Of a stretch of DNA of 64,000 bases, positions 35,591-46,379 are shown one piece after another. Source of the DNA: Chaenocephalus aceratus (lineage: Eukaryota; Chordata; Actinopteri; Perciformes; Channichthyidae); contig CM043800.1 of the NCBI GenBank assembly GCA_023974075.1, forward strand, positions 4,843,319 to 4,907,318, read 5' to 3'. The notes under the pieces are model-generated. The model made no database searches. It was given only the letters and a program-made list of their open reading frames with translations, and had not been told where the DNA came from. The position numbers and the translations under genes were made by a program. Numbering within the stretch: the stretch's first letter is position 1; every line of letters begins with the position of its first letter.

Positions 35591-35815
35591 GTAAAGTGAC
35601 AGACAAACATTGAGAATTTAGATCTAGTTAGATAGATTTAGAGTTTTGAAGATTCAACTATGATGAAGAGAACTCTGAACGTGAGTCAAGCTTTAAGCTT
35701 GTTTTTTGACATGGAGGAGGAGGAACCTGTGATGTTGCCCTCTGTGTCGTAGTTGACAGAAACCGCTTTGAAGCGTGGCACAGATAAAGACAGAAAAAAC
35801 AGATTTTTGTACATA

Positions 35816-35819
<4 letters not shown>

Positions 35820-35852
<33 letters not shown>
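35820..35852. repeat. (AT)n microsatellite
   Basis: About 16 TA units. Confidence 0.95.
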
Positions 35853-35857
<5 letters not shown>

Positions 35858-36276
35858 ATTATATTTATAATAACACTTTTGCCTTATCAGAATGAAATCC
35901 CATGCTACCTCAATCAAACTTTCACATTATCATAGTGACATCCCATGTATATATTTCCAGCTTTTAAATGGTTTCGTTGTGTATGTTTGTGTTACCTATA
36001 TGAAAAATAATATAATTTTCTAAATCTGTTTTTACGTTTTTTTTGTGATTTTGGGTCCAAAATGTTCATATAGTAGAAGATCACTGCTCTAAACAAAGTC
36101 AAAAATCCTACATCCATACGAAATAAATATAATTAATTATGATGAATACGTTAAGTCTTGTTCATTGTTTTTCACTTTTATTAAATGTTTGATATTTCCG
36201 GTGAAAATGGTGGACTATCGGACATTCAAAATGCAGCATATTTTCACTCTTACACACATATATTCTCCTTTTACTT

Positions 36277-37357
36277 TGAAGGAGTTTTGGACTACTTTTC
36301 TCCGCGCCGTTCCTAATGAGCTTGCTTTAAAAGAAGAAACACTCAAAACAACCAGGACGAGGGTTAAACAAAAATCTGTTTTAATCATAAACGGTAATAA
36401 TGCAATACCATATAATACATTACCATACAAAGCCATATCATATGAGTAATGTCTGGAGTATGCCTACTCCTGGCCTTGTTCACAGGCTGCCCCGACCTCC
36501 CGGTCCGGGCCGCGCGTGGAGAGAGGACGAAGCAACCGGTTGCACGTCCCAAAACCAACAAAGGGGTGGAGTTTCATCTGGGAGATACCAACACGCTGTC
36601 TCACAGGGAATTAGCGCGGGCAGCTTTGAAAGCCACAGGTGTTGGGAAGGCCTGCAGGATGCACCTCATTAAAAATCAGGGGAAATGTCCCTCCCAATTT
36701 GCAAAGCCTATCGATGGTTTAACCCAGAAAAACATTCTCAGAGATAATCTTTACACTCAAAACAGAAATCACCATTAATTCTGCATCTTCCTTCTTCACA
36801 AATAGCTTAAAACACTCTTTTGATAAACAGTCAAATAAAACAACTATTGCGCTGATCTACTTTTAAGAAAAAGGGAACATTGTTTCAGGAATCTATAAAA
36901 AACCTCTCTATATGGTAGAGGAAAAATGTACTTTTTGTTCCTTCAACTATTAACACACAGGAATGTATAAACCCACACATATACTTATTCAAGATATATA
37001 GACTTCTCTGAAACCTGGCCTGCTTGAGATCCTAAACAGAATATATTCTCCCCCACCAAGCACCATGTCCTGCATACCTTCACCTCCCCCACATAGCAAT
37101 AAAACCCAGTTTACTCTTAACAGCCCTTTGTCTATCGCCATTTTAGTCCTCACATTTATGAAAGGATAAAACAGAGAAATCACTATAAAACACAAACACA
37201 GGTATTGTTTGAACAGTATCCACTTAACTGTTACTATTGATAATTACCAGAGAAATTCAAAGGGACCTCTTTTAATATCTGGAAATTGCAACAAGACTTT
37301 CTGCCATTTCAAATGTAACACACTTCTTTGGTACAATATCTCACATCAATTTCCACA
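36277..37357 (-). repeat. LTR, left copy (3' LTR in element orientation)
   Basis: 1081 bp, nearly identical to 43012-44096. It differs by small indels (for example GCAGGATGCACCTCATT here against CAATCAGGC on the right, and a missing GGTCC unit). In minus orientation a GATTAAAAC signal precedes the end by about 100 bases, in the position of a polyadenylation signal. Confidence 0.92.
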
Positions 37358-37358
37358 A

Positions 37359-37369
37359 TTCCCTCTTTT
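37359..37369 (-). promoter_or_regulatory. Polypurine tract
   Basis: AAAAGAGGGAA in minus orientation, directly before the 3' LTR start TGTGGA; the expected plus-strand priming site. Confidence 0.75.
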
Positions 37370-37644
37370 GCACTCTTAAAAAAGAGTGCAACTTACACAA
37401 GGCACTTGAAACATACTTATTGTCACTTCTCTCCACTGTGTTCATCTCTCCACCTTATATTTAGAGCCCTTTAAACATTTGGAAACAGCCCTTCATAGCA
37501 AGTTCTTATGGCAGAATGAGAGGGAGACCAAAAATGTCAAAAAACTGCGTCCTTGTCTGCTGAGTCTCCATACTCGTCCTCTCTGACACAGGCCAACAGT
37601 GTCAGGAGGGGGAGAAGCAGCTTTTCCTTCAATGGTAGAACTGA

Positions 37645-38598
37645 TTAGTCTGACACATAATGAGCGGATGCACGGCACACAACAACACCCACATGATAGT
37701 CTTTGTCCATGGATACAACTCGAATGGTTTCATCAGACCTCTCTGAGGGCAGGATGGGCTGGTTACACGCAGCACATTTAGGCGCCAGGACCCTGTGGTA
37801 GTCTTTCAGACAGTAGATTTTATTCTCAGTGTCCACAGTGAAGGGCACTCCGTCCAGGCTCTCGTTGCAGATGACGCAGCGGAAACAACCGGGGCGGTAC
37901 GACTTCCCCAGGGCCTGCAGGATCATGTTCATGATCAGATGTCCACATGCGTTGCACTTGTCTGCAGACTGCTGGAACCCAGAGTACAGAAAGTCCTCTT
38001 CACAGAAAACCCTTCCTGCGTCATAGTAGAACGCCTTCCCTCTCAGCCTTCAACTACAGGCGCTGCAGGTGAAGCAGCTGTCATGGTAGAGGCTGCCCAT
38101 AGCTTGGCAGGCCTGGCTGGCTCCATACACCGTCTTGTTGTACTTATCACACACTCCTGTTTCAGCGGAGAGTGGAGTCCCCTGTGCCGTCCTGGCTTGC
38201 CGTGTCTTTGTCCCCTCTGATCCGCTGACGGCGGCTTCTGGGCTGCCTGCTAAAGAGATGTCTTCCTTCTCCTCCGGCTTGCTGATGGCGGCTTCCGAGT
38301 CGATGCTGAATAGATGTCCTTTCGATCTTCCTTCTCCGGTCCGATGATGATGCCTCCCGGGACGACTGCTGGATGGATGTCCTCCCGGTCCGATGATGAT
38401 GCCTCCTGGGACGACTGCTGGATGGATGTCCTCGAGGTCCTTCTCCTCCAATCCGCTGATGACAGCATCCGAGTCGACCTCCATGACGAGAGCCAGATCC
38501 GTCCTGATGTCGTCTAGGGTCCTCGCAGGTGTTTTCCCCCGCCGCACACTGGCTCCAGTGGTACCAGTTGTCCCCCTTTCCTTGTAGGCGGACGGCAT
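37645..38598 (-). pseudogene. ajuba/limd1-like: Ajuba/LIMD1-type LIM-domain sequence, intronless, inside the LTR element
   Basis: From 38160 to 37690 the minus strand reads without introns through LIM1 (GVCDKYNKTVYGASQACQAM, YHDSCFTCSACS), LIM2 ([43 protein letters not shown]) and into LIM3 ([30 protein letters not shown]). Zn-ligand Cys/His spacing is kept. These scaffold LIM domains belong to Ajuba/LIMD1/WTIP, which act in Hippo signalling, cell junctions and P-bodies. One TGA (38052-38050) replaces the Arg expected after the CSACS segment. Similarity ends abruptly after DYHV, where the host family continues ECYHCEDC. The upstream reading to 38598 is a low-complexity acidic region with a 51-bp tandem repeat (about 38343-38440), of unclear origin. 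Lack of introns points to acquisition through RNA. Confidence 0.85.
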
Positions 38599-38783
38599 GG
38601 GATGTCCGCTGGGTCACTCGGTCGGGGCCGGAGAGCCTGGGGTTGATCCACTTTGTCCTGCTGACAGTCAGCCTCCTGCGTCTCGGGTCCCCCTTTTGGC
38701 GTCAACAACCTGTGTGGAGAAATCTGATACAAATCCCTCAAGCCTACGCTCCGGGCTCTGGGGCCCTCGGCTGTTTGACCCAC
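38514..38783 (-). other. Open frame of unknown origin upstream of the LIM sequence
   Basis: An 89-codon ORF beginning MGQTAEGPRARS, rich in Pro, Arg and Gln, overlapping the start of the next ORF in another frame. It may be the host gene's disordered N-terminal region, an element leader ORF, or chance. The MGQ start invites comparison with myristoylated Gag, but there is no Ser/Thr at residue 6 and no other gag feature, so I do not claim it. Confidence 0.25.
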
Positions 38784-38849
38784 CAGTGCGTGGCCACTTG
38801 GAGCCTGTTGGTGGGGTGTCTTAAAACAACAGACGTCTGTGCACAGGTT

Positions 38850-41800
38850 TTCTAAATTAATTGTGCAGCTTCAGAATCTTAATACTTGGACTGTGCCAAC
38901 TAAATAAGAACCCCAACATCTTTAGGTAAACTAAATAACATATTTCAATAGCTCTGAATTTATGACAAGCATCTGTGTTTATCTTTAAATGAAATCCCTG
39001 AGATCCCATTAAAAATCTAAATATAATTTGAACTGCTAATGTTTCTGGTAAAGAAACACACTAATGTTATGGATTCAAAAACAACCAAAATCACAATACT
39101 AACAAAGTGAATGGCTTCCTGGTGATACTGCTTTTACCCGTCAGTTCTTAGATATTATCCCGCTGAAAAAATGAATACAGAATTCCAACAAACTGTCATC
39201 AAATGTCTTTCTATTATGAATTTAGATGAAATGTATATCCCCATAATGACCTAAACAATAAAGTCTATGGCTTTTACTTCTTTACCAGGCTAGTTACATG
39301 ATGTTGTCTAAATTAAATTGTTTCATTACATTACTATGTTTTAGCTTTAACTGTAATATGTTCTTTCTACATTTCAAACCTCAGTTACTTTAATACCTGT
39401 TGAAACATTACTCACAGGTCAACTTCTTCAGTATTCCATTCTGGACTTACATCTCTCTGGTAGCCCCTTGGCCACTGATTCTGCATCTGTGTTACCTGCT
39501 ATAACTCAATCAATATTAGAGACATGTCAACATTCATCAAACAGTATGTTATCCCCAAATATGGAGCAGGTCAATTCTAAAACTATAAATCAATGGTCAG
39601 ATTGAACAATGGAGTTGGAGCAGCAGGTTCCTTTCAGTCCCTAAATAAAAAAAATGTACATTGTGAAGTTTACACTCCCCCTTTTTTACACATTAACTCA
39701 TGTGTAAATACAATCCTGTATGGGAAGAAAACCTTCAGGTCATAATGGATTATAAAACAATACCAAACATTTTTCCCAAATGTACATCCATCATTTCCAC
39801 AGTAAACACTTCAGTGAAATTAAGTGTTTCTCTCCATCTTTCAGTCCTAAAAGAAACCGAATCCTCAAATGTCATAGTTTGAGTTTCACATTCTGAAAAC
39901 TGCCACCTCCTGTGGGAGTGAAATATCATCAAGCAGATTAGAAACGGTTTCCCCTTTTGTGCAATGTTAGGAAACCTCTCATTTCACACATTATTATCAC
40001 ACAAAAATAATGTGTTAGTCCAAAACATGCTTGATTAGTCATTGTTTTAAATCATGCAGTTGCACTGATCAGATGCAGACATACACTCACTCACACTGTC
40101 AGGTTGTAAAGTCAGGTTTGGTCAGGTACACCTCAGAGTCAGTCATTGACAGTGCCTTCCCAAGTTACCCTGTCGGTCAGGGTCAAAGGTCAGTTGGTCT
40201 CAGTCTTTTTGGCCATGTGTCGTGCTCTGCAGAGACTCCAATCTTCCAGCACAGGCCAGCATCCTCCGTCTATAAAAATCTGTATATATGGAGCGCCATC
40301 ATTTATTAATTCACAATTACAACTATAATGTTCACGATATCTCCAACCCCTCATTGGAATAGCTGTTTCCCCACATTCCCTGAAAAGTGTTAGCCAAAAA
40401 ATGTCACTTCCTTATTGTACTACTACTGCAGTTCATTAACACCTAATCAATATCAACACGTCTAATAGATGTAATTCAGAAACTTGTGTACATCACTATT
40501 ATCTTGTGTCAAAACATTACTAGGATCTGTAAAGCTCTGCTATGTATTCCATAACTCATTCTATTAATTTATCTTCAATTCTGGTGCACTTAAAGAACAA
40601 TGTTACCCTCTTTAACAGTGCGTGGAACCCTGGGTGTCCTGAACATGTAACAATCACTCTATCAAGGACCTAAAAACAGAAGTAATTTCATCAATGGTTT
40701 GTAGCTGAACTTAGGAATTATCCCTCATGGTAGGTATGTTTTTACTTTTTAACATCTCTAAATGTCAGTTAATTACTAACTAAATGAATGTACATTAGGA
40801 GGTGGTGCCGCTAGTCCTCTAAACTCATAATCTGGTGCTGTGCGCTTCCTGTGAAGCTGCAAGTAAGATTTTAAAAAACCACTGCAGGGTGGGTCGAGTG
40901 ACCCCTCCTCCCTATTGGTCGTCAATAATATGCACCCTTCTAATGGGTGATTGAAGGCCCCACATTATTTCCCATTTCAGCATCAGCCCTCTTTACTCTA
41001 AAATTACTTTTTAAATAGGAATATGTAGAAATGGAACAAATATTCAATCTTCAGAAAAGTTCTTAACCAATGTCTATCTAGTGAACAGCTAACATATTTT
41101 AAAATGTCAGATGTATAAAAATAAGCCTAAATACTCCCTTACCATCAAAGTCCAAATCTAGACACAAGGTGAACAGTTTTGGTAACGGACAATTTAATCT
41201 AAAAACAAAACAAAATTGGACTTGTGTCCTTGTTTTTTGTTCTTCAAAATACATTAGCAAATACCCTGCGAAGTATTCGCAACCTAACTAACCCTCCCTA
41301 GGATATGAAATCCATTAATCCCTTTACTCATAGTTAGTTTATATGTCTAAATTATTATGTGTGACCTAATAATCAGATGTCTTGTTTGTCAACCAAGAAT
41401 ATTATCTTTTCAGTATTCCAGACCATCGCTTAAACAATCAGCCTCCCCTCTCAAACACTAATGTTATTGTTGTACACCACCCTCTGGAAAACTCTTGCAC
41501 AGTTATGCTGTCAAATCATCGCATAATTTCCTCAGAGTCTGAACCGTCTGAGACCAGCCTGTCTCAAGATCTTGTCATAATGTGAACAGTCAGTGATGCG
41601 TTGTCCTCTGCAGCTGTAGTCAATAGGATCAATGAAACTCTTGCACTGGGATGTCCTGAGGGGGAAGGCACCTCTGGATCAATGTGCAGACACACGTTGT
41701 CCTCTGCACAGCAGGAATCCCCAAAAACTGCTGTTCCTCTTCCCACCACTGTTGCCTTGGCAACGAGGTACACGCAAAATGTCAAACCCTCCTCAGAGAT

Positions 41801-42995
41801 GCGTTCTCTGCACAGTTCTTCTGTTTCTGTAGTGAGCAACTCTTCACCAACACACTGATTCAGAGTACAACCCAAAGGTGGCGCACAACTTTCCAGTGCC
41901 GCTGTAATCACAATAAATCAGCAACTGGAGATAAACTCAATTTAAATCTCTCCCCCAAAGGGTTACAAAATAAAACGGCTTCATATACTCAGCAATAGCT
42001 ATTATTACTTTCCCTCAACGATACTGTATGCAATAAATGCCTCTGAAATATAAGTAAACTTCTCAATAAATGACAAATACCACGAAATTCACAATGCAAT
42101 GTTTCTTATTTATTTAAATATCTACGACACATTGATCTATTAATCTTCAATGTTATTCCCTCCTTTTTCAGAGGAAAGCTGTGAAGTGGGGGCTTTCTCG
42201 AACCCACACCTCCAGCCTGCCTCCAGCCTGACTTCGCATGTCTTTATCTGACTTTTCTCCCTTATCTTATTAGTAATTATTCCCAGAAAATTATTCCCCG
42301 TACAGTCTATCGAGCTTTTTTAGATTAATAACCCCACAGAACAAGAGAACGAGATTCCGTTCGTTTCAAAATGGCTTTTTGAAATTTGCGTATCTCTCCC
42401 TTGGATTTATAACATATAATACACTCCAGCTTCCTATGAAGCTGAAGAAGCATTATTCAGATTCGTCCTGGGTGGATATCATTTCTTATGAAACCCACTG
42501 GACTTCCCCGACTGAAATTGCCGACTTGATTTCTCTAAAACCAACGGGGCCTTGCACCATCGTCTTACATTTCTCGTCGCTTCACGTGTAGCATATCCCC
42601 GAGGTTCCTAACCGTTGCTTTATCAATATGAGTAGTCCATCGTTACCTACCTATTATAATATAATTGCATTGCATCATTTTCTGTAGTCCTTTGTTACCT
42701 ACCGATGCAATATAAGCAGTCCTTCGTTACCTACCTATGTTATTTAAATATCTACATTGCACTCTTTACCGTAAATGACACCTGGAAATATCTTTGACAA
42801 CTCTAAAATTTAGCTTGAGCCAATTACAGACCTTCGATAGAAACAGGCGTCCGTTTTACCTTTCAGTTGGATCCATAGTTGTCAAATATTATTCCAGGCA
42901 TCTCCCTTCTTCCGCTGGCTGCCCGTGTTCCTCATAACAAAACACTCATGACGTCACCACGTCGGCACGTCCTTACGTCTCCACGTCATGACGTT
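38850..42995 (-). other. Internal region of the LTR element, no recognised coding
   Basis: About 4.1 kb, AT-rich. The largest minus ORF is 41911-41564 (115 codons, Cys/Glu-rich), which I do not recognise. 42640-42745 has three loose copies of TCCTTCGTTACCTACC. A perfect RFX-type X-box palindrome with a TT spacer (GTTGCCTTGGCAAC) lies at 41751-41764. Retroviral genes expected here are missing. Confidence 0.5.
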
Positions 42996-43008
42996 GTCGG
43001 GGTCGCCA
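42996..43008 (-). promoter_or_regulatory. Primer-binding-like site
   Basis: TGGCGACCCCGAC in minus orientation, three bases inside the LTR. The TGG start and GC-rich body fit a tRNA 3'-end complement. It is one of the two features proving that the two LTRs belong to one unit. Confidence 0.7.
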
Positions 43009-43011
43009 TTT

Positions 43012-44096
43012 TGAAGGAGTTTTGGACTACTTTTCTCCGCGCCGTTCCTAATGAGCTTGCTTTAAAAGAAGAAACACTCAAAACAACCAGGACGAGGGTT
43101 AAACAAAAATCTGTTTTAATCATAAACGGTAATAATGCAATACCATATAATACATTACCATACAAAGCCATATCATATGAGTAATGTCAGGAGTATGCCT
43201 ACTCCTGGCCTTGTTCACAGGCTGCCCCGACCTCCCGGTCCGGTCCGGTCCGCGCGTGGAGAGAGGACGAAGCAACCGGTTGCACGTCCCAAAACCAACA
43301 AAGGGGTGGAGTTTCATCTGGGAGATACCAACACGCTGTCTCACAGGGAATTAGCGCGGGCAGCTTTGAAAGCCACAGGTGTTGGGAAGGCCAATCAGGC
43401 TAAAAATCAGGGGAAATGTCCCTCCCAATTTGCAAAGCCTATCGATGGTTTAACCCAGAAAAACATTCTCAGGGATAATCTTTACACTCAAAACAGAAAT
43501 CACCATTAATTCTGCATCTTCCTTCTTCACAAATAGCTTAAAACACTCTTTTGATAAACAGGTAAACAGTCAAAGAAAACAACTATTGCGCTGATCTACT
43601 TTTAAGAACAAGGGAACATTGTTTCAGGAATCTATAAAAAACCTCTCTATATGGTAGAGGAAAAATGTACTTTTTGTTCCTTCAACTATTAACACACAGG
43701 AATGTATAAACCCACACATATACTTATTCAAGATATATAGACTTCTCTGAAACATGGCCTGCTTGAGATCCTAAACAGAATATATTCTCCCCCACCAAGC
43801 ACCATGTCCTGCATACCTTCACCTCCCCCACATAGCAATAAAACCCAGTTTACTCTTAACAGCCCTTTGTCTATCGCCATTTTAGTCCTCACATTTATGA
43901 AAGGATAAAACAGAGAAATCACTATAAAACACAAACACAGGTATTGTTTGAACAGTATCCACTTAACTGCAACTATTGATAATTACCAGAGAAATTCAAA
44001 GGGACCTCTTTTAATATCTGGAAATTGCAACAAGACTTTCTGCCATTTCAAATGTAACACACTTCTTTGGTACAATATCTCACATCAATGTCCACA
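43012..44096 (-). repeat. LTR, right copy (5' LTR in element orientation)
   Basis: 1085 bp counterpart of the left LTR. On its inner side it abuts the primer-binding-like site; on its outer side it abuts the 44-bp array. A TATA-like TTATATGG lies about 170 bases before the inner end. Confidence 0.92.
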
Positions 44097-44098
44097 AC

Positions 44099-44250
44099 AT
44101 ACATACATTTTCACTCTTACACACATATATTCTCCTTTTACATACATACATTTTCACTCTTACACACATATATTCTCCTTTTACATACATACATTTTCAC
44201 TCTTACACACATATATTCTCCTTTTACATACATACATTTTCACTCTTACA
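44099..44250. repeat. 44-bp tandem array at the LTR element's insertion site
   Basis: Three to four copies of a unit containing CATTTTCACTCTTACACACA and TATATTCTCCTTTTACATAC. One partial copy lies left of the LTR element at 36240-36276, so the element inserted within the array. It degrades into related ATTCATACATTTTG-type sequence to about 44400. Confidence 0.9.
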
Positions 44251-44463
44251 CACGTATATATTTACACTCACACATTCATACATTTTGCTCTCATATTATC
44301 ATATTTCAATGCACACATTCATATATTGTCACTCACACATTCATGCATTTTGTTCTCATATTCATATAATTTAATGCTCATATTTATACATTTTGCTCTC
44401 ATGCGAAATCTACTAAAACAAAGTATGTCATGGTGGTCAGCTGTTAAACACAAAAGTGTATCT

Positions 44464-44533
44464 TAAGGGCTGTAAATATAATAAGCCTGTTGTCAATTTT
44501 AGACACAGGCTTATTATATGTACAGCCCTTAAT
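44464..44533. repeat. Perfect-stem hairpin
   Basis: TAAGGGCTGTA and TAATAAGCCTGT on the left pair with ACAGGCTTATTA and TACAGCCCTTA on the right around a 13-15 base loop (near TCAATTTTAGA). Stem of about 27 bases with a small mismatch. Probably a tiny palindromic MITE or its relic. Confidence 0.85.
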
Positions 44534-45070
44534 AACATTCATTTTCTGGACTCAATGTGTGTCTTGGCCGTTTTCTTTGTTCCGCAAACGAGTGCTTTTT
44601 GTTTTGAATTCACTTCCGCGAGTTTCGCGGGCCGCCCCCCTCGCTCCACTGACCATTAGACCATTTAGTAAGGTAAAAAGCAAAAGGGCAAAAACGCCTC
44701 TCAGACGCTCTTCCGTTTACTTTTTTAATAAAGAAAAACAAATGGTCCGTAGATACACGGACTCATATAGCCTATGTATGTATACTGTAAGGAGAATGTA
44801 TGTGCGTGAGAGGACCAGTATGAATTACGGCATAGAAATATGCAAACAAAAACCTACAGAGTGGGGGGGAGGGGGAGAGCTGTGGAATGTGACCCTTCCT
44901 CCACACATTCCGATGGCCAATTCGTTTTAAACAAAGAGTTCGCAACACAGGACAGCATAGGCAACATGGGGGGTGGGGGCTGGTGAACGGTCTGGTCAAT
45001 GTTTGTAAACACAATCCCCAGGATGTGTCCTAATCAAACCAAAAGAGAAAATGCAGATATCATTCTCTCT
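44534..45070. other. Noncoding stretch, nothing assigned
   Basis: Mixed-composition DNA with short ORFs only. Confidence 0.4.
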
Positions 45071-45364
45071 CTCGACTCGCTGGTATCTCGAGCTGAGCGC
45101 TCATTGGTGTTCATACTGCTCACAGGCTGGGCTGCTGTGTATTCATACTGTACCCCTCCTCACTGTTTATTCATCATTCAAACATTTACACCTTCCCTTT
45201 TTCCCGTCAAGAGGTTGAAAAAGATTGAGTCCTATGTTTCCAATTGGTTCCCAAATCTGAACATTGACCAGTGGCATAACATCAGCAGCCGGGTAAATGA
45301 GAGACTGAGGAGCCCCCGAAAAACAGATCCCGAAATAGCTCGTCCTGGTTTACGCAGCAGATAG
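45071..45364 (+). other. Fragment of the 6373-7351 family followed by a small open frame
   Basis: 45071-45200 resembles parts of 6597-6905 (CTGGTATCTCGAGCTGAGCGCTCATTGG). The following frame to the stop at 45362 encodes a basic stretch with SYVSNWFPNLNIDQWHN and ends 40 bases before an AATAAA signal (45401). It could be a last exon of an unknown protein; I do not recognise it. Confidence 0.35.
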
Positions 45365-45771
45365 GCCTACAGTATGGTGTCTGTTATGTCAGTTATTTTA
45401 AATAAAACGTTGAAAACTGAACTTGAAAATAGTTTCCTCTTTTTATTTTAAGTATCATTTTCGGGACTGGGAGACGTGGGGAGACGTGTGTGATTAAAAA
45501 TTAATTTGCAGAAATGTAAAGTGATCTAACTAAGTTCTATTCATATTCTTGACGGGAAGAGCCGTGTAAATAGGTGGCCATATATGCATTTGAAAAGCAA
45601 TATAAATCATCATTACAATAGGCTATAAAAGCACCATCGATAACCATTACCTTTATCCAATTCAAACTTTGTACGGGAAAAAAGGAAGGTGTACATGGTA
45701 TACTGTAGGCCTAATGTATACATACAAAGGCCATTCAAGCTAGAGTTCTTCTGGAAATGTTCACATCAGGC

Positions 45772-46371
45772 CAGAGTCCTGCATCGGGTGACCCGCAAAA
45801 AAGGTGATTCGCGGGTGGTATTTTTTCAAACGCTTTTTTCCGGGTTCGATTCTGGGTAAAACAAAGATGATGCGGGTCGGGTCGCGGGTATTGCATAATA
45901 AATATATTAAAATAATAATAATTTAGTTTAATGTTTAAATCCTCAGACTTCTCCCCCGCGGGACCGCGCCTAATCATAATCTCTGCAGCGCATCAATCTG
46001 CTGCTGTGCGCGCCACATTCAAAATGGCTGAGGTGAAAGCTTGTGGAGAATACAGCATTTTCAATAACACTTCCTCAAGAGCGAAATCCAACGTCTGGGA
46101 GGCTTTTGGTTTCATCCTAGATGGAGAAAAGAACCAACATCCCACGCTATTTGAGACAAATATGCAACTGCATGTGTTAATAATTGCACGTTTTCACTAC
46201 TCATATATAGGCTAGGCTATGTGGGTTCGGGTCGGGTTGCGGATCTTGTGCCGACGGGTCGGGTCGGGTTGCGGAACTAATTGGCAATATGTGCGGGTAG
46301 TGGGGCGGGTTCGGTATTGCACGTCGCGGGGCGGGAGCGGGTCTTGAAAATCAGACCCGTGCAGGACTCTG
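45772..46371. mobile_element. hAT MITE with BED-finger N-terminus remnant
   Basis: The ends CAGAGTCCTGCATCGGGT and ACCCGTGCAGGACTCTG have perfect 8-bp duplications CATCAGGC (45764-45771, 46372-46379). Subterminal GCGGGT/GGGTCG repeats occur on both sides. On the + strand 46024-46130 a short reading with SNVWEAFGFILDGEKN resembles the start of a BED finger. 600 bp. Confidence 0.92.
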
Positions 46372-46379
46372 CATCAGGC

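Larger units (their letters stand above)
34897..35730 (+). mobile_element. piggyBac-like left end, truncated
   Basis: TTAA at 34897 is followed by CCCTTTGGAGTCGACCGTCA, the CCCTTT-type start used by piggyBac elements. A 215-bp tandem duplication follows (35001-35215 and 35216 to about 35435), then a GAGACGAAGAGAGGCGGCGG-type minisatellite (35460-35590). At 35661 an ATG opens a short acidic reading (MKRTLNVSQALSLFFDMEEE) resembling the N-terminus of piggyBac-derived transposases, stopped at about 35751. No right end was found. Confidence 0.45.
36277..44096 (-). mobile_element. LTR retroelement (ERV-like) without gag-pol, carrying a LIM-domain host sequence
   Basis: Two directly repeated ~1.08-kb LTRs enclose 5.65 kb. 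In minus orientation the unit has the order 5' LTR (44096-43012), three bases, a primer-binding-like site TGGCGACCCCGAC (43008-42996), the internal region, a polypurine tract AAAAGAGGGAA (37369-37359), and the 3' LTR (37357-36277). The LTRs start TGTGGA and end CTTCA. The internal region has no recognisable gag, protease, RT or integrase. Its last kilobase encodes LIM domains of Ajuba/LIMD1 type. Mobility would need enzymes from another element. The element sits inside a 44-bp tandem array (36240-36276 and 44099-44250), so a target duplication is hard to read. Confidence 0.85.

Noticed and set aside
38514..38783. Gag protein starting MGQT
   Set aside because: It lies next to the 3' end of the element, lacks the myristoylation Ser/Thr at residue 6 and has no capsid or nucleocapsid features.
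36277..44096. The two 1.08-kb repeats as a segmental duplication
   Set aside because: The primer-binding-like site and polypurine tract in the right places and orientation make them LTRs of one element.
43950..44466. 172- and 100-codon ORFs with repeated FHSYTHIFSF phrases
   Set aside because: Only reflects the 44-bp tandem array being a length that keeps a frame open; no start context or homology.
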